Below are positions 43,644 to 51,872 of a stretch of DNA of 64,000 nt, in pieces. The notes beneath the pieces were generated by a model. It saw only the letters and a program-made list of their open reading frames with translations. It made no database searches and was not told the origin of the DNA. Position 1 is the first letter of the stretch; each line of letters opens with the position of its first letter. Where the stretch lies: positions 62,001-126,000 of the forward strand of contig CBDBEN010000002.1 of assembly GCA_965204405.1 (NCBI GenBank), written 5' to 3'. This DNA is from JANQPX01 sp965204405. GTDB taxonomy: Bacteria > Pseudomonadota > Alphaproteobacteria > Geminicoccales > Geminicoccaceae. The translations under genes were made by a program, and so were the position numbers.

Positions 43644-44461
43644 ATGGAACCAATCCGGCAAATGGGCGGCAGAGCATGGAAAAGTCCTATGGCGGCTATC
43701 TCCACCTGGACGGGATTCTCGATGCTCAGACTCCATCGACCGATGCTCATGACGAGCTGCTGTTTATCATCCAGCATCAGACATCGGAACTTTGGATGAA
43801 GCTGGCGATTCACGAAATCCGGGCGGCGCGCGAGGCCATCCGCATCGACAAGCTGCAGCCCGCCTTCAAGATGCTGGCCCGGATTGCCCGCATTTTCGAA
43901 CAGCTCAATGCCGCCTGGGATGTGCTCAGGACCATGACGCCGAGCGAGTATACCCGGTTTCGCGAAGGTCTCGGCCGCTCTTCGGGGTTTCAGTCCTATC
44001 AGTACCGGGAGATTGAATTCCTGGTCGGCCATCGCCAGGAAAGCCTGCTGAAGCTTCATGAGGATACCCCCGCAATCCATGAGCGGCTGAGCGCAGTCCT
44101 GGCCGAGCCAAGCCTCTACGACGAGGCGCTTCGCCTGGTCGCACGCCATGGCATCCACCTTCCGGCGGCGGTCGTCGAAAGGGATGTCATGATCCCCTAT
44201 CGGTCTGAACCCGCCGTGATCGAAGCATGGCGTCAGATCTATCAGGCTCCCGAGGTACATTGGCCGCTCTATGAACTCGCAGAGAAGCTGGTCGACTTCG
44301 AAGACTACTTTCGACGCTGGCGCTTCAACCATGTCACCACAGTGGAGCGGATCATCGGTCTGAAGCGGGGTACGGGCGGCACCGATGGGGTCGCCTATCT
44401 CAAGCGCATGCTGGACGTTCAGCTCTTTCCCGAACTCTGGAGCGTGAGGACCGAACTTTAG
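43640..44461 (+). CDS. kynA: tryptophan 2,3-dioxygenase
   Basis: Haem enzyme that opens the indole ring of tryptophan to N-formylkynurenine. Family features: SYGGYLHLDGILDAQ, DELLFIIQHQTSELWMKL, RFREGLGRSSGFQSYQYREIEF and the haem-ligand region RFNHVTTVERIIGLKRGTGGTDGVAYL. 273 residues is standard for bacteria. It is the last gene of the operon. No gene for kynurenine formamidase, needed for the following step, lies in the window. Confidence 0.95.
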   Translation: MNGTNPANGRQSMEKSYGGYLHLDGILDAQTPSTDAHDELLFIIQHQTSELWMKLAIHEIRAAREAIRIDKLQPAFKMLARIARIFEQLNAAWDVLRTMTPSEYTRFREGLGRSSGFQSYQYREIEFLVGHRQESLLKLHEDTPAIHERLSAVLAEPSLYDEALRLVARHGIHLPAAVVERDVMIPYRSEPAVIEAWRQIYQAPEVHWPLYELAEKLVDFEDYFRRWRFNHVTTVERIIGLKRGTGGTDGVAYLKRMLDVQLFPELWSVRTEL

Positions 44462-44648
44462 TGGATTGGCCGAAACGAAAGATCCCTAAAAACAGCGCCA
44501 GAATGTGGCTGCATACCGTCGATCCTGGCCTAAGCGGGGGGAATCAAATGATGTGGTCACACCACTAGTGCTGCGGCTTCAACGAGCGTTTCCATTGACC
44601 CGTCAACCGTCGCGAATTTCCAGCGTCTGATCGTGAAAGACACCGACC

Positions 44649-45050
44649 ATGCATGACATCATTCATCCCGATGGCTGGGAACGGGCGCAAGGCTATGCCA
44701 ACGGCATCGTTGCCGAGGGGCGGCTGTTCTTTCTCGGCGGCCAGATCGGCTGGACCGGGCAGCAGCGGTTCGAGACCGACGACTTCGTCGGGCAGGTCGG
44801 TCAGGCGCTTGCCAATATCCGCACGATTCTAGTCGAGGCGGGTGGTGGTCCTGAACATCTTGTTCGGCTGACATGGTACGTTACCGACAAGCGCGAATAT
44901 CTGGATCGTTTGAAGGAGGTCGGTCAGGTCTACCGCGAGGCTCTTGGTCGCCATTTCCCTGCGATGACCGTGGTTGAGGTCAGCGCGATGATGGAGGACA
45001 GAGCCAAGGTCGAGATCGAAGCGACGGCCGTGCTGCCTTATCGATCGTGA
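44649..45050 (+). CDS. RidA family protein
   Basis: 133 residues with the RidA pattern: GYANGIVAEGRLFFLGGQIGWTG, GGPEHLVRLTWYVTDK and KVEIEATAV. The substrate-binding Arg of classical RidA is replaced by Met (FPAMTVVEV). Proteins close to this type accompany anthraniloyl-CoA and aminomuconate pathways and could hydrolyse the enamine 2-amino-5-oxocyclohexene ring; this is inferred. It starts 187 nt after kynA, so it may have its own promoter. A short palindrome GTGGTCACACCAC lies in that gap. Confidence 0.88.
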   Translation: MHDIIHPDGWERAQGYANGIVAEGRLFFLGGQIGWTGQQRFETDDFVGQVGQALANIRTILVEAGGGPEHLVRLTWYVTDKREYLDRLKEVGQVYREALGRHFPAMTVVEVSAMMEDRAKVEIEATAVLPYRS

Positions 45051-45096
45051 CATGACGCCCGCCTGAACGGTTCTCTGAGCAGCTCCGTCCCCGCCT

Positions 45097-45146
45097 GGTC
45101 CCCCGATATTGTCGGGATCCTGCGGGTGGCTGGCCGGGGGGGTGGA
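45097..45146. repeat. palindromic intergenic element, related to the one at 34322-34407
   Basis: The core CCCGATATTGTCGGG (45102-45116) is a perfect 5-bp hairpin, followed by GGGTGGCTGG. The reverse complement of the element at 34322-34407 contains CCCGATATTATCC followed, after a few bases, by TCGGGTGGTTGG. Both copies lie just downstream of a RidA gene. It also separates the convergent RidA and luxR-type genes and could act as a terminator. Confidence 0.5.
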
Positions 45147-45160
45147 GTAGGCGAACGGTC

Positions 45161-45820
45161 TTAGATGTCGTCGGCATGGCGGTCCTCTCTGCGCTGCCCG
45201 CTAATTAGTGAAAAATAGAGGGCAATAGCTTGCGTCCGGCTCTTGACCGACAGTTTTTCGAAAAGATTGCGCAAATGAAATTTCACGGTGTTGATTGATA
45301 CGCTGAGGTCCTCGGCCAGCTCCTTGTTGCTGAGGCCGGTTGCCAGGCGCTCCAGTAGCAGCCGTTCACGGCGGGTGAGGCTGTCGATCGGGTCGCGGCT
45401 GAGTTCGCGGACATCGAGGAACGGGAACACCATCTGGCCGCTGGCGACCTCGGCGACGATTGTCAGGAGCCGCTCAGGCGGCTCGCTGCGTGCACAGAAA
45501 CCGGCAGCGCCCGCGGTCATCGCGGCTTTGGCGATGTCGCCATGCTCGCCATCGGCATAGACCACGATCTTCGGTGCCGATGCCTGCGCCCGCACGATCT
45601 CGACCAGCTTCTGCCCGCCAAGCGTGGGCAGGCCCCAATCGATCACACCGACAGCGACATCGGCGCGAAGTGCGGCTTCGAGAAACCCTTCGGCTGTGCC
45701 GGCGGTGAAAACCAGACTGAAGCGCGGATCGCCGTCGAAAAACTCGGAGAGCGCGCCGAGCATCAACGGGTTGGTGTCCGCAAGACCGACATCGATAGTT
45801 GGCAGGCCGCTCTCGGTCAC
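45161..45820 (-). CDS. LuxR/NarL-type transcriptional regulator with degenerate receiver domain
   Basis: 219 residues. The C-terminal DNA-binding domain is canonical: DSLTRRERLLLERLATGLSNKELAEDLSVSINTVKFHLRNLFEKLSV. The N-terminal receiver keeps the phospho-acceptor Asp (GVIDWGLP) but reads ADTNP instead of ADDHP in the acidic pair, has IVVYADGE where a Thr/Ser is normal, and ARSEPPE in place of the conserved Lys. The start is the GTG at 45820, because AGGGAGGAG lies 5 nt in front of it, inside what an upstream ATG would read as codons. Divergent from mtkA and likely its regulator. Confidence 0.85.
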   Translation of the reverse strand: MTESGLPTIDVGLADTNPLMLGALSEFFDGDPRFSLVFTAGTAEGFLEAALRADVAVGVIDWGLPTLGGQKLVEIVRAQASAPKIVVYADGEHGDIAKAAMTAGAAGFCARSEPPERLLTIVAEVASGQMVFPFLDVRELSRDPIDSLTRRERLLLERLATGLSNKELAEDLSVSINTVKFHLRNLFEKLSVKSRTQAIALYFSLISGQRREDRHADDI

Positions 45821-45851
45821 ATCTCTCCTCCCTTTCATTTTCTAACAAAAA

Positions 45852-45933
45852 CTACCCATTTGAATGGGCGCCCAGCGATGTATTTTAGCCAAAACTATCT
45901 TTATGGGTAGCTAAAAAGCAATCTTAAAGATAG
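45852..45933. promoter_or_regulatory. palindrome-rich region between the luxR-type gene and mtkA
   Basis: Nested inverted repeats: CCCATT/AATGGG around TG at 45855-45868; CTACCCAT (45852-45859) with ATGGGTAG (45903-45910); TTTTAGC (45883-45889) with GCTAAAA (45910-45916); CTATCTTTA (45895-45903) with TAAAGATAG (45925-45933). The region is AT-rich within GC-rich surroundings. This is the expected place for operator sites of the divergently encoded regulator and for both promoters. 45934-46061 shows only the GGGGAG ribosome binding site of mtkA. Confidence 0.55.
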
Positions 45934-46061
45934 CTCAAAAGTAGGTTGTTCGGGTGTTGTGAGGATCTGGATAGCAAGGTTCAATTCGATCATGGGGACG
46001 AGGCGCGTTGGCCTGATGGGAGGCAGCCTCGATCGAAGGCAATCTGGGGAGCTCATGCATC

Positions 46062-47261
46062 ATGGATATTCATGAATACCAGGCTAAGGAGATTCTCTCC
46101 GGGTTCGGCGTTCGCGTTCCCCCTGGCGGGCTCGCCTACAGCCCGGAACAGGCCGCCTATCGGGCACGGGAGATCGGCGGCGACAAATGGGTCGTGAAGG
46201 CTCAGGTGCATACCGGCGGCCGCGGTAAGGCGGGCGGCATCAAGCTTTGTGCCGACGAGCACGAAGTTTTCGATGCAGCCAATGCCTTGTTCGGTAAACG
46301 CCTGGTCACCAACCAGACGGGGCCTGAAGGCAAGATCGTCTACCGTGTGTATGTCGAGGGCGCGACCTCGATCGAGCGGGAACTCTATCTCGGCTTCGTG
46401 CTCGACCGCAGCAGCGAGCGGATCATGGTGGTCGCGTCGGCGGCCGGCGGGATGGATATCGAGGAGATTGCCGCCAAGGAACCGTCCTCGATCATCCGCA
46501 CCGTGGTCGAACCGGCGGTCGGCATGCGTGACTTCCAGGCAAGGGAAATCGCCTTCGGCCTCGGCATCGATGCCGCACATATCCAGGAAGCCGTGGCCAA
46601 CATCAAGGGCTGCTATCAAGCCTTTCGTGAACTCGATGCCACCATGGTGGAGATCAACCCGCTCGCGGTCACCACGGACGGTACCATCACCGCCCTCGAT
46701 GCCAAAATGGCGTTCGACGACAACGCCATGTTCCGGCGCCCGGAAATATCCGAGCTGCGTGACAAATCCCAAGAAGACCCGCGCGAGACCAATGCCGTTG
46801 ATCGCGGTCTCTCCTATGTCGGCCTCGAAGGCGAGATAGGCTGCATCGTCAATGGAGCCGGCCTCGCCATGGCCACGATGGACATGATCCGTCTCGCCGG
46901 CGGCAATCCCGCCAATTTTCTCGACATCGGCGGCGGCGCCAGCCCAGAGCGCGTCGCCAAGGCCTTCCGTCTGGTCCGCTCGGACGACAATGTCCAGGCG
47001 ATCCTGGTCAATATCTTCGCCGGCATCAACCGCTGTGACTGGGTGGCCGAGGGTATTGTCCAGGCTCTGGAGAAAAATCCCGTCGATGTCCCGGTCATCG
47101 TCCGGCTCGCAGGTACTCATGTCGACGAGGGACGCAAGATTTTGGCCAAGAGCGGCCTGCCGATCATTCGCGCTTCTTCCCTCGCAGAAGCGGCGGAACG
47201 CGCGGTGACCGCCTGGCAAAAGACCCTGCAGCACGACGTCAAGATGAGGGCCACGTCATGA
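46062..47261 (+). CDS. mtkA: malate--CoA ligase (malate thiokinase) beta subunit
   Basis: An ATP-grasp subunit of the succinyl-CoA-synthetase family, 399 residues. MDIHEYQAKEILSGFGVRVPPGG is the family start, VVKAQVHTGGRGKAGGIK the nucleotide-binding region, and VEINPLAVTTDG with FLDIGGGASPERV the ligase signature. SucC and MtkA are close homologues. The linked alpha subunit, PEP carboxylase and FolD-like genes favour malate as substrate, making malyl-CoA in the serine cycle. The stop overlaps the next gene by 4 nt. Confidence 0.87.
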   Translation: MDIHEYQAKEILSGFGVRVPPGGLAYSPEQAAYRAREIGGDKWVVKAQVHTGGRGKAGGIKLCADEHEVFDAANALFGKRLVTNQTGPEGKIVYRVYVEGATSIERELYLGFVLDRSSERIMVVASAAGGMDIEEIAAKEPSSIIRTVVEPAVGMRDFQAREIAFGLGIDAAHIQEAVANIKGCYQAFRELDATMVEINPLAVTTDGTITALDAKMAFDDNAMFRRPEISELRDKSQEDPRETNAVDRGLSYVGLEGEIGCIVNGAGLAMATMDMIRLAGGNPANFLDIGGGASPERVAKAFRLVRSDDNVQAILVNIFAGINRCDWVAEGIVQALEKNPVDVPVIVRLAGTHVDEGRKILAKSGLPIIRASSLAEAAERAVTAWQKTLQHDVKMRATS

Positions 47262-48148
47262 GCATTCTTCTGGATCGCACCACACCCGTCCTGGTTCAGG
47301 GCATCACCGGCAGAATCGGCGCTTTCCATGCCAAGGAGATGATCGACTACGGCACCCATGTTGTCGGCGGCGTGGTTCCGGGAAAAGGCGGCGAAACGGT
47401 GCATGGCCGCCCGGTCTTCGACACCATGAAGCAGGCGGTCGAGGCGACCGGCGCCACCACCAGCATCGTTCTGGTGCCGCCGCCTTTCGCCGCCGATTCG
47501 ATCATGGAAGCGGCGGACTCGGGCATCAGGCTCTGCGTTGCCATCACTGATGGCATTCCCGCTCAGGATATGATTCGGGTGAAGCGCTACATGTTGCGCT
47601 ACCGGCGGGATCGGCGCATGCGCCTCATAGGCCCCAACTGTGCTGGGCTGATCACGCCTGGTCAGGCCCTTTTGGGAATCATGCCGGGGCATATCTACCA
47701 GCCCGGCCGGGTGGGCATCGTTGGTCGCTCTGGCACGCTTGGCTACGAGGCCGCAGCGCAAATGAAAGCGATGAATATCGGTGTCTCGACCAGCGTCGGC
47801 ATTGGTGGCGATCCGATCAACGGCAGCTCTTTTCGGGACATTCTGGCGCTGTTCGAGGAGGACCCCGAGACCGATGCCATCGTCATGATCGGGGAAATCG
47901 GTGGCCCCCAGGAGGCTGCGGCCGCTGAATTCATTCGTGACCAGATGAACAAACCGGTGATCGCCTATGTCGCCGGCCTCAGCGCACCCAAGGGCAAGCG
48001 CATGGGCCATGCCGGTGCGATCATTTCCGCCTTCGGCGAAAGCGCCAGCGAGAAGGTGGAGATCCTCCGAGACTCCGGCGCCCGCATCGCACCGACGCCG
48101 GCAGAAATCGGCAGCACTGTCGCCGAAACCCTCGTGAAGGCCGCGTAA
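47258..48148 (+). CDS. mtkB: malate--CoA ligase (malate thiokinase) alpha subunit
   Basis: A CoA-binding subunit of 296 residues. TPVLVQGITGRIGAFHAKEMIDYGT is the CoA-binding N-terminal motif, IGPNCAGLITPGQALLGIMPGHI the central signature, and KRMGHAGAIIS carries the phosphorylated His. It pairs with the beta subunit upstream. Context argues for malate-CoA ligase; the SucD alternative cannot be excluded by motif alone. A shortened 2-hydroxyacid dehydrogenase gene with a GGGAGG ribosome binding site begins 15 nt after its stop. Confidence 0.87.
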   Translation: MSILLDRTTPVLVQGITGRIGAFHAKEMIDYGTHVVGGVVPGKGGETVHGRPVFDTMKQAVEATGATTSIVLVPPPFAADSIMEAADSGIRLCVAITDGIPAQDMIRVKRYMLRYRRDRRMRLIGPNCAGLITPGQALLGIMPGHIYQPGRVGIVGRSGTLGYEAAAQMKAMNIGVSTSVGIGGDPINGSSFRDILALFEEDPETDAIVMIGEIGGPQEAAAAEFIRDQMNKPVIAYVAGLSAPKGKRMGHAGAIISAFGESASEKVEILRDSGARIAPTPAEIGSTVAETLVKAA

Positions 48149-48163
48149 CAGGGAGGATGGACC

Positions 48164-48802
48164 ATGATCATGTCGCTTGCTCGCCAAAGTGACCTTGTTG
48201 CCGATGCCGTCATGGCGCTGGCGTTGATGCTGACACGGGGCAAGGGGGCAGCCGCGCGGATGACGTCGCTCCGCGGCAAGACATTGGGGCTTGTCGGCTT
48301 CGGCACCGAACTCAGGGCGGTCGCCGGCATCGCTCATCGCGGATTCGGCATGCGGGTTCTGGCGCATAGTCCGATCCCAACCGACCAGCACATCGCCACC
48401 TTCGGTATCGAGCAGGTTGCGTGCGTCGACATGCTACTGCAGCAAGCCGATGTCATCTCGCTGCATTGCTCGGGCGATGGCAGCAGCCGTCATCTGATCA
48501 ATGCGCGCAGGCTCAATCTCATGAGGCCCGACGCCTTACTGATCAATACCAGTGATGCTGCACTGGTCGACGAACAGGCGTTGCTTCACGCGCTTTGGTT
48601 CGAGACGATCGGTGGTGCCGGTTTCGATCTGGCGCTGAGCGAGCCGTGTTGCTCGACGGAGCTAGAAGCCTGTGACAATGCCATCCTGCTGCCGGATCCA
48701 GGCCATGTCGCGGCAAGCTTGCCCGAGGCCGCAAGCACGGTCTTTGCCGACAATATCGTTCCGTTCCTCGAAGCCGCCCAGAGATCGAGCGGCCGGGTCT
48801 GA
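48164..48802 (+). CDS. truncated, catalytically degenerate D-2-hydroxyacid dehydrogenase homologue
   Basis: 212 residues, against about 310-320 for the family. It keeps the NAD-binding half, recognisable from LRGKTLGLVGFGTELRAVAGIAHRGFGMRVL to PDALLINTSDAALVDEQALL and a final LLPDPGHVAASLPEAA. The nucleotide loop GFGRIGRAV has become GFGTELRAV. The catalytic Arg (NTARG) reads NTSDA, and the catalytic His (LPHLG) reads LPDPG. It cannot work as hydroxypyruvate reductase, the serine-cycle enzyme it resembles. The frame is intact over its length and has a good ribosome binding site, so a non-enzymatic role or early decay are both possible. Confidence 0.75.
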   Translation: MIMSLARQSDLVADAVMALALMLTRGKGAAARMTSLRGKTLGLVGFGTELRAVAGIAHRGFGMRVLAHSPIPTDQHIATFGIEQVACVDMLLQQADVISLHCSGDGSSRHLINARRLNLMRPDALLINTSDAALVDEQALLHALWFETIGGAGFDLALSEPCCSTELEACDNAILLPDPGHVAASLPEAASTVFADNIVPFLEAAQRSSGRV

Positions 48803-48816
48803 GCCCGGCTTTGGCG

Positions 48817-51546
48817 ATGACCGGCGTCTCCCCATCGGGCCGTCCTGGCGAACGAGGCTATGACGGATCGGACTATGCCGAAAGCATCGTCGATCTGCTG
48901 GACGGATGTCTGAGCGAGATCGCCAAACGGCGAAGCCCCGGTGGCGGGAAGGTCTTCGATGCCGATAGCCAATTCGACGACCTTGATCCCAAAGCCTGTA
49001 TTGCCGCCCTGCAAGCGGCCGGCATCTGGTTCCATCTCCTGCGCATCGCGGAGGAGAATGCCTCGATGCGCACCCGCCGTCAGATCGAAAAAGCCGGAGG
49101 TCCGGACGCGGTCAAGGGCTCGTTTTCCGATGTCGCCTCCGATCTGGCGGCAAGAGGCGTTCAGGCGGGAAAGCTCGAGGAAACCCTTCAATATTTCGAC
49201 ATTTGCCCAACCCTGACCGCCCATCCGACCGAAGCCAAGCGTGTAACGGTGCTCGAGAGCCATCGCCGGATCTACCGAAAGCTCGTCGAGTTGGAAGGCG
49301 AGCGCTGGACACCAAGGGAACGTCAGGCGCTTGAGCGTGATCTCCTCGATGAGATCGATCTTCTCTGGATGACCGGGGAAATCAGGTTGGAGCGCCCATC
49401 GGTCGAGCAGGAGGTCGCCTGGGGCCTGCATTTCTTCAGCGATATCCTGTTCGAAGCCTTGCCGGAGCTCTATGAAAGGCTCGATGATGCCGTTGGCCGC
49501 CATTATCCGGAGCAGCGGCCTGCCATCAAACCCTTCCTCCGCTTTTCGTCCTGGATCGGGGGAGATCGGGATGGCAATCCCAATGTGACCGTGCAAGTGA
49601 CGCGCAGCACGCTGGCTGCCAATCGGCGGACCGTGATCAAGCATTATCTTCGCCGCCTGGACGAGTTGACCGGAACGTTGAGCGTCAGCACCAATGTCAT
49701 CGAACTTCCGGCATCGTTTCGCGAGAGGCTGAGCCGCAGCTTATCCGAGGCCGATAGCGACGCGTGCGTTGTCGCCCGAAATCCTAGTGAACTGTTTCGC
49801 CAGTATTTCTCGGTGCTCCGCCAACGTGTTGCCGTCACGGGCGGCGAGGACGCTGGCAAAATGAGGCCCTATGCGCGCCCCTCCGATTTCGTGGAGGATC
49901 TGCGAATTGCCGAACGGGCTTTGCAGGAGATCGATGCAGCATCGCTCGCACGATCGCGGATCCGGCCGCTGCGATGGGAAGTGGAGACATTCGGCTTTCG
50001 CACGGTATCGCTCGACATCCGTCAGAACGCCGCGACGGTCAACGCTGTACTCGAGGAGATTTGGGCAGCAGGCGGCGGTGAGGTGCCGGAACCGCAAGGC
50101 CAAGCCTGGAGCGAACGTCTCCGTTGGGAATTGCATGCTCAACACGAGGTGAAGCTGCCCGAAACCGGGCTCTCCGACATGGCGCGCGAGACAGTTGCGC
50201 TGTTCCGGCTCTTCGGCGAGATGGAGAAGTCGCCTGATCCCGATGCTCTTGGATCCTTCATCCTGAGCATGACGGGGTCCGCAGACGATCTCCTGGCGGT
50301 CTACCTGCTCGCAAAATATACCGGCCTTCACCCGGGCGGGGATCCAAGCGCGCCGGTCATGCTGAAGGTGGTGCCGCTCTTCGAAACAATCGACGACCTA
50401 AGGCGTGCCACCGCTATTCTAAAGGCCTTGCTCGAAGTCCCGTCCGCAAGGCGGTCCATTCACCAGAGCGGCAATGTCCTGGAGGTCATGCTTGGCTATT
50501 CGGACAGCAACAAGGATGGCGGTTTCCTCAGCTCGACCTGGGAGCTGGCGAAAGCCCAAAAGAAGCTGGTAGCGATCGCTGAAGATCTTGGTGTCGAGCT
50601 TCGCTTTTTTCATGGCCGCGGCGGTTCGGTCAGCCGCGGCGGAGCACCTACAGGGCGGGCGATTGCCGCCCAGCCGGCCGATACGATCAGAGGTCGTATG
50701 CGCCTGACCGAGCAGGGCGAAGTGGTGTCGTCGAAATTCGCCAATCGCGGCACGGCCCTCTATCAGCTGGAGCTGCTGAGCGCCAGCGCTCTGGCCCACA
50801 CGCTCAAGTCGCCGGTCGAGCATGAGCTGAAGGCCGCACCCGAAGTCGATGAAGCGCTGGAAGCGCTCTCGGGCATGTCCCAGGCCATCTATGCGGACCT
50901 CGTGGGGAGGCCGGACTTCATCGATTATTTCCAGGCAGCGAGCCCTGTCGAAGAGCTGGCGTTACTGAATATCGGATCCCGCCCCGCCCGGCGCTTCGGC
51001 GCCAAGGGCATCACCGATCTGCGGGCGATCCCGTGGGTGTTCGCTTGGAGCCAGAACCGCCATCTGATCACCGGCTGGTACGGGTTGGGTAGTGCGCTCG
51101 AATCGTTCTCGAACGTTCGCGGCAAGGAAGGCACGGCGTTGCTGCGTCAGATGTTCGAGACCTCGAGGCTCTTTCGCCTGGTGATCGACGAGGTCGAAAA
51201 AGCGCTCTACCAGGCTGATCTGGATATCGCCGATTGCTATGCAGAGCTTGTTCCGGATCCGGAGACCGGGAGGGGTGTTTTCGATCTGATCCGCCGCGAA
51301 TATGAGCGCACATGTCATGGCATAAGCCGGATAACCGGCAGCGACAACCTGGCTGATCGCTTTCCGGCATTCCGGCAACGGGCCGATCGTGCCAAGCCGC
51401 TTCTCGACCGGACCAATCACTGGCAGATAGGTCTGCTCAGAACATTTCGAGGATTGCCTGATGGTGCCGCTGAAAAGAAAAAGCTCATGGTGCCGTTGAT
51501 CCTGTCAATCAACTGCATCGCCACCGGCTTGGGCTGGACCGGGTGA
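48817..51546 (+). CDS. ppc: phosphoenolpyruvate carboxylase
   Basis: Carboxylates PEP to oxaloacetate, the CO2-fixing step of the serine cycle. Catalytic elements are all present: CPTLTAHPTEAKR with the essential His, WIGGDRDGNPNV, MLGYSDSNKDGGFLSS, and the flexible loop FFHGRGGSVSRGGAP. NRGTALYQLELLSA and the C-terminal Gly (TGLGWTG, normally NTG) complete it. 909 residues from the ATG at 48817 (a TTG 6 nt upstream is also in frame). It follows the degenerate dehydrogenase gene by 14 nt. Confidence 0.95.
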   Translation: MTGVSPSGRPGERGYDGSDYAESIVDLLDGCLSEIAKRRSPGGGKVFDADSQFDDLDPKACIAALQAAGIWFHLLRIAEENASMRTRRQIEKAGGPDAVKGSFSDVASDLAARGVQAGKLEETLQYFDICPTLTAHPTEAKRVTVLESHRRIYRKLVELEGERWTPRERQALERDLLDEIDLLWMTGEIRLERPSVEQEVAWGLHFFSDILFEALPELYERLDDAVGRHYPEQRPAIKPFLRFSSWIGGDRDGNPNVTVQVTRSTLAANRRTVIKHYLRRLDELTGTLSVSTNVIELPASFRERLSRSLSEADSDACVVARNPSELFRQYFSVLRQRVAVTGGEDAGKMRPYARPSDFVEDLRIAERALQEIDAASLARSRIRPLRWEVETFGFRTVSLDIRQNAATVNAVLEEIWAAGGGEVPEPQGQAWSERLRWELHAQHEVKLPETGLSDMARETVALFRLFGEMEKSPDPDALGSFILSMTGSADDLLAVYLLAKYTGLHPGGDPSAPVMLKVVPLFETIDDLRRATAILKALLEVPSARRSIHQSGNVLEVMLGYSDSNKDGGFLSSTWELAKAQKKLVAIAEDLGVELRFFHGRGGSVSRGGAPTGRAIAAQPADTIRGRMRLTEQGEVVSSKFANRGTALYQLELLSASALAHTLKSPVEHELKAAPEVDEALEALSGMSQAIYADLVGRPDFIDYFQAASPVEELALLNIGSRPARRFGAKGITDLRAIPWVFAWSQNRHLITGWYGLGSALESFSNVRGKEGTALLRQMFETSRLFRLVIDEVEKALYQADLDIADCYAELVPDPETGRGVFDLIRREYERTCHGISRITGSDNLADRFPAFRQRADRAKPLLDRTNHWQIGLLRTFRGLPDGAAEKKKLMVPLILSINCIATGLGWTG

Positions 51547-51872
51547 GCCCCGAGATCGGGCAGGATCGGAAACGCGAAACCGAGAATCAAAGATGGCCAT
51601 GACGTGCAGCAGGCCGACAGGTTGAATGTGGCCTTTCCATATCCGGCTTGCTTTTTTGTCGCCATTTCCAAAGTAGCAATGACCTTTGAGCAGAAACCAC
51701 ACCGAAGGCAAGCCAGGAGTGGACGATTCGTTTCGGATGGAGTAGGGAGCCAGCTTGCTACAATCATGGTTGAGTTAGGATGGGAATCTTTTGATCTCGG
51801 TGGCAAGAGCCGGATCGAAAAACCACGATGAGTACGAACAGACATCAAGAGTACCAGGATGCGGGTGCGGCC

